Part shown: piece after piece, positions 38,387 to 47,183 of the stretch
How the letters are laid out: each line of letters opens with the position of its first letter
How positions within the stretch are numbered: the first letter of the stretch is position 1
NCBI GenBank assembly: GCA_003213595.1
Contig: QCMR01000002.1
Location: 192,015-256,014, forward strand
DNA length: 64,000 bases
Direction of reading: 5' to 3'
From: SAR86 cluster bacterium AG-422-E19
GTDB taxonomy: Bacteria; Pseudomonadota; Gammaproteobacteria; Magnimaribacterales; AG-339-G14
Notes under the pieces: generated by a model
The model's database searches: none
What the model was told of the DNA's origin: nothing
What the model saw: only the letters and a program-made list of their open reading frames with translations
Program-made: the position numbers and the translations under genes

Positions 38387-38831
38387 TGAACATAGATAAA
38401 GACTCGGCTACATAAGCAGGTTTTTCTTGACCTTCTATCTCCATTACAACTTCATATTTCAAAAGATATCTTCCGTCACCTTTATCATCAACAGATAAAA
38501 GAGTTGATTTAGTCCTTACTTTTGAACCCACATTAACAGGAGTTAAAAATCGAACTTTATCAAGTCCATAATTAAAAACCATGGTCATACCCTCGGGAGC
38601 AACTTGAGGAGCTGGCAACCCAGCCATCAATGAGAGGGATAAGAATCCATGAGCTATTGTTGAGCCAAAAAGTGGCGTAGCTTTTTCTGAATCGATATGA
38701 ATGAATTGATGGTCATTCGTTGCATTAGCAAATTGATTTATTCTATCTTGATCGACTTTTAACCAATCTGAAGCCCCCATATCTTTCCCAATGTAATCTT
38801 TTAAAGTGTCTGCAGGTACTAATCCAGCCAT
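38379..38831 (-). CDS. MaoC-like (R)-specific enoyl-CoA hydratase
   Basis: The 150-aa hot-dog fold protein has the hydratase motif FANATNDHQFIHID (about 35-48) with catalytic Asp and His, then FGSTIAHGFLSLSLMAGL (about 56-73). Similar NodN/MaoC proteins hydrate enoyl-CoAs. It is preceded by a clear Shine-Dalgarno (AAGGAG) and lies 18 bp after an acyl-CoA ligase gene, suggesting a joint role in acyl-CoA turnover. The exact substrate cannot be read from sequence. Confidence 0.88.
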   Translation of the reverse strand: MAGLVPADTLKDYIGKDMGASDWLKVDQDRINQFANATNDHQFIHIDSEKATPLFGSTIAHGFLSLSLMAGLPAPQVAPEGMTMVFNYGLDKVRFLTPVNVGSKVRTKSTLLSVDDKGDGRYLLKYEVVMEIEGQEKPAYVAESLSMFIT

Positions 38832-38849
38832 TGTTTTCTCCTTATTTTT

Positions 38850-40466
38850 TTATTTCATTAAATGATTTTTGTAGTCTTCTCGCAAACCTGTCTTGAGAAG
38901 TTTTCCTGTTGCTCCGTGAGGAAGTTCATCTAGAAAGATAACGTCATCAGGAAGCCACCACTTGGCTACTTTATCAGAAAGGTAATCCAATACTGAATCT
39001 TTATCACATTCTTCCTGGCCATTTTTAACAATAAACAATAAAGGTCTTTCATCCCATTTGGCATGAGCAACTCCAACAACACATGCCTCTGCTACTCCCG
39101 GATGTCCAACTGCTGTATTTTCTAGATCAATAGAACTAATCCACTCTCCTCCAGATTTAATAACGTCTTTACTTCTATCGACTATTCTCATATAGCCATG
39201 AGTATCTATCGTTGCAACGTCTCCTGTATCAAACCATCCATCTTCCAGAGCAGTCTCATTGGACTTAAAGTAACGTTCAATAATTGCAGGTCCTTTGACC
39301 ATAAGTCTTCCAAACGTTTTTCCATCGTTAGGAAGAACCTTGCCTTCATCATTTATAATTTTCATTGAACAACCATAAACTGCTCTACCTTGGCTTGTTT
39401 GAATTTCATATCTTTCTTCAAGATCCATACCATCCATCTCTGGAGTGTAGGAATTGAGTGTCCCAAGCGGACTCATTTCTGTCATACCCCAACCATGAAG
39501 CAAAAAACAATCATGTATCTCTTGAAAGGCTTTAATCATAGCTTTTGGTGCAGCAGAACCACCAACCAAAACACTATTTACAGACTCAAGTTTGATATTG
39601 TTCTTCTCAGTGTAATTCAGCAGGTCAAGCCATACCGTAGGAACTCCCATAAGCTGATTTACTTTTTCAGAAGTAATTAAATTACAGATTGATTCACCAT
39701 CAGTGAAGGGACCTGGAAAAACCATTTTGGCACCGTACATAAATGAGGCATATGGAATTCCCCACGCATTAACATGAAACATAGGCACTACAGGAAGCAA
39801 CACGGTTTCAGAAGTTAAATTCATTGCGTTCCCAGCAGTAGCATACCAAGCATGCAAAACTGTAGATCTATGAGAATAAAGAACTCCCTTAGGATTTCCA
39901 GTTGTGCCTGACGTATAACATAATGATGAAGCTGTATTCTCATCAAACTCAGGCCAAACTATTTCTTCAGATTCATCAGCAATAAGATCCTCGTAACAAA
40001 TGAGATTTTTAATTGATGAAGATGGCATGTGCTCTTTATCAGTAAGTACCACAATTCCTTTAACGGTTTTAAGTTCAGAAATGACATTTTCTATGATTGG
40101 TAAGAAAGGCGCATCGACGAAGATATATTTATCTTCAGCATGATTAACAATGTATTTAATGTCATCTGGAAACAATCTTGGATTAAGGGTGTGAAGAACG
40201 GCTCCCAATCCAGAAATGCCAAAATAAAGTTCTAAATGGCGATAACTGTTTACTGCCATCGTTGCAATTATATCCCCCTCTTTAATACTTAAATTAAGCA
40301 AAGCATTAGCCAATTTCTTTGATCTTTTTGCAGAGTCTTTAATGGTATATCTGTGTATGCCTCCTTCTATAGTGTTGCTTACTATTTCTGTATTGGCATT
40401 ATTTTTTATAGCATGTTCTAAAACTCCTGAAATTAGAAGTTGTTCATTCATCATATTCCCTAACAT
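38850..40466 (-). CDS. Acyl-CoA ligase, AlkK/DmdB-like
   Basis: The 538-aa ANL-superfamily enzyme activates a carboxylic acid as acyl-AMP, then acyl-CoA. The N-terminal pattern ([41 protein letters not shown]) matches medium-chain ligases of the AlkK type and 3-(methylthio)propionate ligases (DmdB). P-loop [19 protein letters not shown] lies at about 185-203, with [27 protein letters not shown] and the C-terminal [11 protein letters not shown] and TGKLLK (catalytic Lys). Substrate is unresolved; DMSP-derived methylthiopropionate or medium-chain fatty acids are both plausible. Confidence 0.9.
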   Translation of the reverse strand: MLGNMMNEQLLISGVLEHAIKNNANTEIVSNTIEGGIHRYTIKDSAKRSKKLANALLNLSIKEGDIIATMAVNSYRHLELYFGISGLGAVLHTLNPRLFPDDIKYIVNHAEDKYIFVDAPFLPIIENVISELKTVKGIVVLTDKEHMPSSSIKNLICYEDLIADESEEIVWPEFDENTASSLCYTSGTTGNPKGVLYSHRSTVLHAWYATAGNAMNLTSETVLLPVVPMFHVNAWGIPYASFMYGAKMVFPGPFTDGESICNLITSEKVNQLMGVPTVWLDLLNYTEKNNIKLESVNSVLVGGSAAPKAMIKAFQEIHDCFLLHGWGMTEMSPLGTLNSYTPEMDGMDLEERYEIQTSQGRAVYGCSMKIINDEGKVLPNDGKTFGRLMVKGPAIIERYFKSNETALEDGWFDTGDVATIDTHGYMRIVDRSKDVIKSGGEWISSIDLENTAVGHPGVAEACVVGVAHAKWDERPLLFIVKNGQEECDKDSVLDYLSDKVAKWWLPDDVIFLDELPHGATGKLLKTGLREDYKNHLMK

Positions 40467-40470
40467 AATC

Positions 40471-41526
40471 TCACCTTTTTTTTGTTAACCCCTTTACGAA
40501 TAAAGGAGAATATCTTCGCTCAAGAAATCCATCAACCTCTTTTTTTGATTCTAAATGAAAAAGTTTTATATCGTTTAAAGAGGACATTAAAAATGGTTTC
40601 CATTCCAATAAAATTTCATCAAGAGGGTTTTCAAAAATAAATCGAATTGATTTTTTACTAATATTTAAAGCGCGTTGTAATTCCTTTTCGTTTAACTTCT
40701 TAAATGGATCAGAGAAGATTGGTTTTAATTCTTTTGGTAAATATGGAACTTTCTGCTTTGGGTTAAATAAATAATTTAATAAAAATTTGTCTGTTTCTTT
40801 TAAACCAGTTCCATTGAGAAAGTGTCCAACTATTGATTTGTTTAAAGATCTACCTTTTAAGGGGCCTAGAAACAATCTACTTGGGCAATAATCATTTGCA
40901 TAAAAATTATCCCAAATGGCTATAGGATTTTTAAAATAATCTTGAATAGACTTTAGAGATGAATTGTCAATCCTTTCACTGATAACATTATCGCCTGTCC
41001 AAAAAATAACTACGCGCTTATTTAAATTTTCTTTTAGCCCTCCTAGATATCCTTCGTCAAATATCCCCTTTGATAAAGATAAATTATAAATTGACGGACA
41101 AAACCATATATTTTTTTGTTTTGGAAAGTACATAGAAACTTCATTTAAAGCTTCTGCATGTTTTTTTCCCAAATCTTTGTCTGCCGCTTCCTGACCAAAA
41201 TTAGTTATATCAATGTCATCGAAGAAAATTGCTATTTCATCAAAGCCTGCTTTCTCGAGAGCATGAGATAATTTTCTTTTCAAAAGTTTTAAATTCTTTT
41301 TGGTGTCTCCAAAAAATTCTGAAGAAGGAGAAACGCAATAAACTTGTTTGATTTTTTTTGGAAGAATTCTTCTCTTAAGATTTTTATCAAGTTCCTTCCA
41401 TCGATGACGCAAATAAATATCTTCTTTTGGTCCATAAAAGTAATGAGAAATGGGTATTTTTAAGTCTTTAAAGGCATCAATTGCTAACCTCCGAGAGTAA
41501 TAACCTTCTATATAACCTTTAAACAT
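40471..41526 (-). CDS. GH84-family beta-N-acetylglucosaminidase (O-GlcNAcase-like)
   Basis: The 351-aa protein matches the catalytic domain of O-GlcNAcases. Visible: GYIEGYYSRR (4-13), YGPKEDIYLRHRWKEL (31-46), YCVSPSSEFF (63-72), and the catalytic Asp pair in FFDDID (D103-D104). WTGDNVIS (176-183) and WDNFYANDYCPSRLFLGPLKGR (205-226) carry the substrate Asn/Asp. No signal peptide is seen, so it should be cytoplasmic. It lacks the long extra domains of other bacterial members. It lies 3 bp after moeB in the prfA operon; the substrate is unknown (peptidoglycan fragments, chitin fragments or glycosylated protein). Confidence 0.85.
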   Translation of the reverse strand: MFKGYIEGYYSRRLAIDAFKDLKIPISHYFYGPKEDIYLRHRWKELDKNLKRRILPKKIKQVYCVSPSSEFFGDTKKNLKLLKRKLSHALEKAGFDEIAIFFDDIDITNFGQEAADKDLGKKHAEALNEVSMYFPKQKNIWFCPSIYNLSLSKGIFDEGYLGGLKENLNKRVVIFWTGDNVISERIDNSSLKSIQDYFKNPIAIWDNFYANDYCPSRLFLGPLKGRSLNKSIVGHFLNGTGLKETDKFLLNYLFNPKQKVPYLPKELKPIFSDPFKKLNEKELQRALNISKKSIRFIFENPLDEILLEWKPFLMSSLNDIKLFHLESKKEVDGFLERRYSPLFVKGLTKKR

Positions 41527-41529
41527 GAT

Positions 41530-42267
41530 TTAGATTCTACAGATCCTACATTCTGGATTTTTATGAATATCAATCCTTTTAAAAATTCCTTTCAACGAAT
41601 CAAAAATCATGAAATATGATTCAAAATTTTTTTCTATAGTCGCTTTTATCACTTCAATTGCCATTAAAGAGCCTATGGCTCCAACTAAGGGAGAAGCAAT
41701 TGCAGACTCTCTGCATGACAAATCTTCGTTCTCAAGATCTTCAAATAAACATTCATAGCAGGAATTCGAAGCATCTCTTAAATCAAAACAGCCCAACTGT
41801 CCTTTCCAAGCAATAGAGGATCCAGAAATAAGAATTTTATTATGTTTTACGCAATATTTATTTACAATTTTTCTTGTTTCAAAATTGTCAGAGCAATCAA
41901 GAATTATTTCTGAATCCTTTAGAAGGTATTTGATGTTTGCTGAATCAACTTTTTCCTCTAATCCTGTTAGCTCAACAAAAGGATTTAATTGAGATAATTT
42001 TTTTACTGAGGTAGTGGCTTTATTTTTTGACAAGTCATTTTCATCAAAAAGAATTTGCCTTTGTAAATTTGAAGCTTCTACAAAGTCAAAGTCTATTATT
42101 TTGATTTTACCGAATCCAGATAGAGCTGAATAAAGAGAGGCAGAGCATCCCAAGCCGCCCATGCCTATAAATGCCAATGACATATCATTAATTTTTTCCT
42201 GCCCTTCAATGTCTATTTCAGGCAACATAATATGTCTGCTATATCTTAATAATTCTTCTTTTAACAT
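41530..42267 (-). CDS. moeB: ThiF/MoeB-family adenylyltransferase
   Basis: The 245-aa E1-like enzyme adenylates the C-terminus of a ubiquitin-like sulfur carrier (MoaD or ThiS). RYSRHIMLPEIDIEGQEKI (about 8-26), FIGMGGLGCSASLYSA (nucleotide motif, about 33-48), DFDFVEASNLQRQILF, and DCSDNFETR are visible. Zn ligands are CYECLF and CRIC near the end. Context prfA-prmC-moeB supports MoeB, but ThiF cannot be excluded. It overlaps the end of prmC by 7 bp. Confidence 0.9.
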   Translation of the reverse strand: MLKEELLRYSRHIMLPEIDIEGQEKINDMSLAFIGMGGLGCSASLYSALSGFGKIKIIDFDFVEASNLQRQILFDENDLSKNKATTSVKKLSQLNPFVELTGLEEKVDSANIKYLLKDSEIILDCSDNFETRKIVNKYCVKHNKILISGSSIAWKGQLGCFDLRDASNSCYECLFEDLENEDLSCRESAIASPLVGAIGSLMAIEVIKATIEKNFESYFMIFDSLKGIFKRIDIHKNPECRICRI

Positions 42268-43070
42268 TGATAAATCGAAACTCTTTTATCCCCATTTAAA
42301 TCATTTAAATTCGAAAAATTAAGATACCCATTTTCCACGGCAAATTTGTTTAATTCTTCGTATTGATCAGGAGCATGTTCTAAATAAACTTTACCATTTT
42401 CATTTAAAAAATTTTTTCCTTTAGATAAAATTAATTTTAAATCAGATAGACCTTTATCTTTTGAAAATAGAGCTTTTTCTGGTTCATGCCAGATTCCTTC
42501 CTCTTTTCCAGTAGTTGCCTCTTTATCTACATAAGGAGGATTAGAAATCAGATAATCTACCTGTGGAAAAAGCCATTCATTATTCCAGTCGTGATTTAAA
42601 AAAATTATGTTTTCACAGCAAAACTTCTCTGCATTTTGTTTTGCTACTAAGATACTTTTAATTGAAATATCTGTTGCAAAGATAAAACAATCTTTATTTT
42701 CTTGAGCGATGGATATAGAAATCGCTCCAGACCCTGTTCCAAGCTCAAGAAGAGTCTTGTCTTGCAGATTTTCATTAAGAATTGCATCTACCAATGTTTC
42801 AGTTTCTGGGCGCGGAACAAGGACATCTGGAGTGACAATAAAACTGTTTTTCCAAAACCCTTTCTTTCCGATTAAATAGGCTAGCGGTTTCCCTCTTAAT
42901 CTCTCTTCGACCATTAGGTCAATGGAGCTTAAATCTTTTTTATTAATTTCTTTATTAATATCTGAATAAATTTTTGCTTTATCTATTTTTAGAACATGTT
43001 GAAAAATAATTTCAGCATCAGGACTATCAATTTTGTTTTTAATTTCTATTAACTTATCCTTGAGAAGCAT
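42261..43070 (-). CDS. prmC: Release factor glutamine methyltransferase
   Basis: SAM-dependent enzyme that methylates the GGQ glutamine of RF1 and RF2. The 269-aa protein has VLVPRPETE (about 84-92), the SAM motif LLELGTGSGAISIS and catalytic NPPY (ISNPPYVDKE). The ATG overlaps the prfA stop (TGATG), so it is translated with one of its substrates. Confidence 0.97.
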   Translation of the reverse strand: MLLKDKLIEIKNKIDSPDAEIIFQHVLKIDKAKIYSDINKEINKKDLSSIDLMVEERLRGKPLAYLIGKKGFWKNSFIVTPDVLVPRPETETLVDAILNENLQDKTLLELGTGSGAISISIAQENKDCFIFATDISIKSILVAKQNAEKFCCENIIFLNHDWNNEWLFPQVDYLISNPPYVDKEATTGKEEGIWHEPEKALFSKDKGLSDLKLILSKGKNFLNENGKVYLEHAPDQYEELNKFAVENGYLNFSNLNDLNGDKRVSIYQC

Positions 43071-44161
43071 CAGGCAGGTTCATTTTCAAGATTAATAAGT
43101 TTTTTTGCTTCATTCTCTTCTGTAAGGGCCGATAGCATGATTTCCATGTCGCCATCTAAAAATTCTTCCAAATTATGTACAGAAAATTCTATTCTGTGAT
43201 CAGTTACTCTGCTTTGAGGAAAATTATAAGTTCTAATTTTTTCTGACCTGTCACCACTCCCAACCATGATCTTTCTTTGAGAGTCTAATTCTTTAGCTTG
43301 TTCTTCAAGGGCTGCCTCATTCAATTTACTTTGAAGTAAAGACATAGCTTTCTCTTTATTCTTATGTTGCGATCTTCCATCCTGACACTCGACAACGATC
43401 CCAGATGGAATATGTGTCAGTCTAACTGCAGAATCAGTTTTATTAACGTGCTGTCCTCCTGCTCCAGATGCTCGAAAAGTATCAACTCGAATTTCTGACT
43501 TATCAATGTTTATGTTTTCTTGTTCATCTGCCTCTGGCAGGACTGCTACCGAACATGCTGAGGTATGAATTCTGCCCTGTGATTCGGTTTCTGGAACTCT
43601 TTGAACCCTGTGTATTCCTGATTCATATTTGAGAAAACCATAAGCACCTCTTCCAGTAATTTTAGATACTATTTCTTTGAAACCTCCTTTTTCGCTTTCT
43701 CTAGAGCTAATAATTTCTATTTGCCATTTGCGTCTTTCTGATAGCCTGGAAAACATCCTAAACAAATCGCCAGTAAATAGTCCTGCTTCATCGCCTCCAG
43801 TACCGGCGCGAATTTCTATAAATGCATTTTTTTCGTCATTTGGATCTTTTGGTAACAGCATTTTTTTTAAATTTTCTTCTAACGAATCTTTTTTATTTTT
43901 GAGACTTTCTAATTCTTCTTGAGCTAAGGCTCTAATTTCACTATCCGAATCGTTCAAAAGTTGATTTGATTCATCAATATTTTCCTCAACAGATTTAAAT
44001 TCGCTAAAGCTATCAACAATAGGTTTCAGGTTTGAATATTCTTTTGAAATAGACGTAAACTTAGTTTGATTTTCTATTATTTCTGGCTTTGATAACTCAG
44101 ATTCCATTTGGGAAAATTTAATTTGAATTTCTTCTAGTTTCTTTTTTACCGACTCCAGCAT
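43070..44161 (-). CDS. prfA: Peptide chain release factor 1
   Basis: Terminates at UAA and UAG. The 363-aa protein starts LESVKKKLEEIQIKFSQ, has the catalytic ASGAGGQHVNKTDSAVR (GGQ near 231-233), and a PET-type codon-reading motif in VQRVPETESQGRIHTSA. A frame runs 96 bp upstream into divergent lolB, but the ATG at 44161 is the family start. hemA, which precedes prfA in many Gammaproteobacteria, is absent. Confidence 0.98.
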   Translation of the reverse strand: MLESVKKKLEEIQIKFSQMESELSKPEIIENQTKFTSISKEYSNLKPIVDSFSEFKSVEENIDESNQLLNDSDSEIRALAQEELESLKNKKDSLEENLKKMLLPKDPNDEKNAFIEIRAGTGGDEAGLFTGDLFRMFSRLSERRKWQIEIISSRESEKGGFKEIVSKITGRGAYGFLKYESGIHRVQRVPETESQGRIHTSACSVAVLPEADEQENINIDKSEIRVDTFRASGAGGQHVNKTDSAVRLTHIPSGIVVECQDGRSQHKNKEKAMSLLQSKLNEAALEEQAKELDSQRKIMVGSGDRSEKIRTYNFPQSRVTDHRIEFSVHNLEEFLDGDMEIMLSALTEENEAKKLINLENEPA

Positions 44162-44168
44162 AAAAACT

Positions 44169-44198
44169 ATTATAGTATCTAGACTGCTTTCATATGAA
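44169..44198 (-). promoter_or_regulatory. Candidate prfA promoter
   Basis: On the minus strand TTCATA (44198-44193), an 18-bp spacer, then a perfect TATAAT (44174-44169). Seven nt separate the -10 from the ATG, so initiation would fall at or next to the start codon. The -35 lies inside the first codons of lolB. Confidence 0.45.
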
Positions 44199-44634
44199 AA
44201 AATCATTTTTAGCTTGGTATCTTTTTTTAGTTTTTTTTCTCTTTTCTTGTGCCGCAATCGAAATTAAAGAGGACATATTTTCAAAAAAAGGAAAGTTTTC
44301 TCTTGCTTCTAATTCTGAATATTTCTCAGGAATCATAAATGTGAGTGACGTTGAGAATAGAATTCAATTTAATTTAGATAGTTTGAGTAAAGATTTTAAA
44401 ATTTCATTTAAAGATGAAGAAATCAAAACTAACTTTAAATACGAAAACATCATAAAAGAATCTGACTTTAAGTTATTTCTTAAATGGTTCTTTTTCAAAT
44501 GTACAAATATCGAATGTCAAAATTTTACCTTGCAAAATCTTAAACTAAAAAAGCATTTATCAAATAAATCAGGTCTAATTATTCAAGGAAATTATCAAAA
44601 ATTTAGATTGTCACTGAAACTCAATGATATTTAG
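44194..44634 (+). CDS. lolB: LolB-like outer membrane lipoprotein, short
   Basis: The 146-aa protein has a lipoprotein signal with lipobox LFSC (Cys about 19). The rest is rich in beta-type strands and charged residues (FSLASNSEYFSGIINVSD..). LolB receives lipoproteins from LolA and inserts them in the outer membrane; E. coli LolB is 207 aa. Sequence match is weak; the call relies on the position before ispE and divergent from prfA, as in Pseudomonas and E. coli. It overlaps ispE by 11 bp. Confidence 0.6.
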   Translation: MKKSFLAWYLFLVFFLFSCAAIEIKEDIFSKKGKFSLASNSEYFSGIINVSDVENRIQFNLDSLSKDFKISFKDEEIKTNFKYENIIKESDFKLFLKWFFFKCTNIECQNFTLQNLKLKKHLSNKSGLIIQGNYQKFRLSLKLNDI

Positions 44635-45439
44635 TTCTCCAGCAAAAATTAATTTATCTTTGAAAATAATTAGAAAGAGATCTGATGGCTTCCATGATAT
44701 AGATTCAGATTTTCAATTTTTAAATTGGGGAGACATAATCGAAATTTCTTCTTCAAATAAACTATCAGTTTCAACAACAAAATTTCAAGTATCTCAACAA
44801 GAAAACCTAGTTACTCAAGCTTTGAAAAAAATTGAGTCCTTTTGTGATACCGAACTTAATTATTCTATAAAAATTGAAAAAAACATTCCTCTCGGCTCTG
44901 GACTCGGAGGCGGAAGTTCCAATGCGGCAACTGCAATGCTAGCAGTTAATAGTCTCGCAAAACTCAATTTATCCTTGGACGTTTTATTAGATCTGGGTAA
45001 ATCTTTAGGATCTGACATACCATTTTTTTTAAAAGGTCTATCTGGAAAAGTCTCTGGAATAGGAGAGATAATTGAGCCTGAGGAATTTCCAGAAAATCTA
45101 GTCATGATTCTATTTCCTGAATGTTCAATATCCACAAAAGATGCCTATAACGCTGTAACATCAGAGGAAATTTCAAATAAAAGACATAGGTTAAAGGGAA
45201 ACTTTTTTGAAGAGTGGGTTTTGTTAAATTATCCTCAGGTCAGAGAAGCATTTGACTTTTTAAGTAAGAATAACGAAGTAAACATATCAGGAACAGGAAG
45301 TAGCATGTTCACAAAAATTAATTCTTTTGAAGAGGGAAAGGAAATAATGGATAATGCACCAAGAAAAATAGCATATGTTATTACTAATACTATTAACAAA
45401 TCGCCTTTATTAAATGAACTGCTTAATTCTGGGGTGTAG
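44624..45439 (+). CDS. ispE: 4-diphosphocytidyl-2-C-methyl-D-erythritol kinase
   Basis: GHMP kinase of the MEP isoprenoid pathway. The 271-aa protein starts FSSPAKINLSLKIIRKRSDGFHD; the ATP-binding PLGSGLGGGSSNAATAM lies at about 87-103; SGTGSSMF is near residue 224. Its last three sense codons and UAG stop lie within or at the start of tRNA-Gln (from 45430). Confidence 0.97.
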   Translation: MIFSSPAKINLSLKIIRKRSDGFHDIDSDFQFLNWGDIIEISSSNKLSVSTTKFQVSQQENLVTQALKKIESFCDTELNYSIKIEKNIPLGSGLGGGSSNAATAMLAVNSLAKLNLSLDVLLDLGKSLGSDIPFFLKGLSGKVSGIGEIIEPEEFPENLVMILFPECSISTKDAYNAVTSEEISNKRHRLKGNFFEEWVLLNYPQVREAFDFLSKNNEVNISGTGSSMFTKINSFEEGKEIMDNAPRKIAYVITNTINKSPLLNELLNSGV

Positions 45440-45504
45440 CCAAGCGGTAAGGCAGCGGCTTTTGATGCCGCCATGCGATGGTTCGAATCCATCCACCCCA
45501 GCCA
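45430..45504 (+). tRNA. glnT: tRNA-Gln (anticodon TTG)
   Basis: A 75-nt cloverleaf. Acceptor TGGGGTG pairs with CACCCCA. The anticodon arm GCGGC-TTTTGAT-GCCGC gives TTG; T-loop GTTCGAATC. CCA is encoded at 45502-45504. The first 10 nt overlap the end of ispE, and U8-A9-G10 are the ispE stop codon. prs starts 9 nt after CCA. Confidence 0.97.
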
Positions 45505-45513
45505 AAAATAAAA

Positions 45514-46467
45514 ATGAATTCTAAAAACAACTTAGTCATTTTCTCCGGAAATTCTAATCCTGGCTTAGCAAAAAAAATCGTTAAAAAACTCAATAAACCA
45601 CTTGGAAAAGCGACTGTGGGGAGATTTAGCGATCAAGAGATGAATATCAAAATTGAAGAAAACGTTAGGGGAAAGGATGTTTTCATAGTTCAGTCTACTT
45701 GTTTTCCAGCAAATGATAATCTAATGGAATTGATCATCATGATTGATGCTTTGAGACGAGCATCAGCATCAAGAATTACAGCTGTGATACCTTATTTTGG
45801 ATATGCTCGACAAGATCGGAGAGTTAGATCCGAAAGAGTTCCGATAAGTGCAAAATTAGTTGCAGATATGTTGCAAAGTGCTGGTGCCAACAGAGTTCTT
45901 ACTATCGAACTTCACTCAGATCAAATTCAAGGCTTTTTCAATATTCCAGTTGATAATGTTTATGGAACAAGTGTTATATTTGATCATATCGTTAAGACAA
46001 AATATGAAAATCAAATGGTGGTTTCTCCTGATGTTGGAGGAGTAGTAAGAGCAAGAGCATTAGCTAAGTTTTTAGATGATGCCGATTTAGCAATTATTGA
46101 TAAAAGAAGAGAAAAGGAAAATCAATCTCAGGTCATGAACGTTATTGGAGATGTAAAAGACAAAACATGTATTCTTGTAGACGATATTATTGATACGGCT
46201 GGAACAATTTGTAATGCTGCTGAAGCTTTAAAGGAGTCAGGTGCTAAAAAGGTCGTTAGTTATGCTACTCATGCAGTGCTTTCTGGGGATGCTTTAAAAA
46301 ATATTAGTAATTCAAGACTAGACGAATTAATAGTTACTGATACAATTCCGCTTTCAGAAATGGCCTCATCAACTAAAAAGATCAAAACCATTTCTATGGA
46401 TAAAACTATAGCTGAGGCTATAAATAGGGTTAATAAAGAAGAATCCATTAGCCAAATGTTTTTATAA
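45514..46467 (+). CDS. prs: Ribose-phosphate pyrophosphokinase
   Basis: Makes PRPP for nucleotide, His and Trp synthesis. The 317-aa protein has [14 protein letters not shown] (about 9-22), the ATP loop [13 protein letters not shown] (about 96-108), and the PRPP-binding [13 protein letters not shown] (about 219-231). A frame extending into the tRNA is rejected; the ATG at 45514 fits the family. No Shine-Dalgarno is visible: the 9 nt before it are only A and T. Confidence 0.98.
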   Translation: MNSKNNLVIFSGNSNPGLAKKIVKKLNKPLGKATVGRFSDQEMNIKIEENVRGKDVFIVQSTCFPANDNLMELIIMIDALRRASASRITAVIPYFGYARQDRRVRSERVPISAKLVADMLQSAGANRVLTIELHSDQIQGFFNIPVDNVYGTSVIFDHIVKTKYENQMVVSPDVGGVVRARALAKFLDDADLAIIDKRREKENQSQVMNVIGDVKDKTCILVDDIIDTAGTICNAAEALKESGAKKVVSYATHAVLSGDALKNISNSRLDELIVTDTIPLSEMASSTKKIKTISMDKTIAEAINRVNKEESISQMFL

Positions 46468-46469
46468 TA

Positions 46470-47168
46470 ATGAGTGAATCAACATCTATATCTGCAGAAA
46501 TAAGAGAAAATAATATTTCAGCAAAAATCTTGAGAAAATCAGGAGAGATTCCTGCAATAGTTTATGGTCAAGAAAATGATCCTAAACTGGTTAAAATTTT
46601 AGAAAAAGATTTAGTAAAAATTCTTGAAAATCCCAGTATTTTTTCTCAAGTGATCGAGTTGAATCAAAATGATGGTGCCGTAAAAGTTATTTTAAAAGAG
46701 GTTCAGGTAAACCCTTCTAATGACAGACCGATCCACGTCGATTTTCAAGCCGTTAGTGAAAAAACTAACATCACCATTAATGTGCCTCTAAAGTTTATCA
46801 ATGAAGAGACTTGTATCGGAGTGAAACAACAAGGTGGGATGATTTCACATCTTAAAAATGAAATTGAATTGACCTGTAATGCTCAAAATCTTCCAGAATT
46901 CATTGAGATTGATATGCAAGATCTAGAAATAGGTACAAACGTTATGCAGTCACAAATTATTCTTCCCGAAGGAGTATCTCTTAGTACTAACATTCTTAAC
47001 AACCAAGACCAACCAGTTGCAAGTGTGAACGTTACTCGAGCTGCTCTTGATATTGACGAAGAGCCTTCTGAAGGCGAACAAGACGAATCCGAGGAGTCTA
47101 CCGATGAGGCGTCTGAAACAAAAGATGCTGCAGATCAGAGTAACTCTGAGGAAGAATCTAAAGACTAA
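46470..47168 (+). CDS. rplY: 50S ribosomal protein L25, Ctc type
   Basis: Binds 5S rRNA. The 232-aa protein is the two-domain form: an L25 domain (about 1-95; GEIPAIVYGQEND at about 27-39) and a TL5/Ctc beta domain (about 96-190). A tail of about 40 residues (about 190-232) is very rich in Glu, Asp and Ser. The order ispE-tRNA-Gln-prs-rplY-pth-ychF is conserved in Gammaproteobacteria. Confidence 0.97.
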   Translation: MSESTSISAEIRENNISAKILRKSGEIPAIVYGQENDPKLVKILEKDLVKILENPSIFSQVIELNQNDGAVKVILKEVQVNPSNDRPIHVDFQAVSEKTNITINVPLKFINEETCIGVKQQGGMISHLKNEIELTCNAQNLPEFIEIDMQDLEIGTNVMQSQIILPEGVSLSTNILNNQDQPVASVNVTRAALDIDEEPSEGEQDESEESTDEASETKDAADQSNSEEESKD

Positions 47169-47183
47169 CTTTCCAAAGTTTTC

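Noticed and set aside
45478..45513. N-terminal extension of prs into the tRNA gene
   Set aside because: It would translate the 3' half of tRNA-Gln; the family start is MNSKNN-like at 45514.
47166..47179. 6-bp inverted repeat before pth
   Set aside because: Short stem with a 2-nt loop in AT-rich DNA; it cannot form a stable hairpin.
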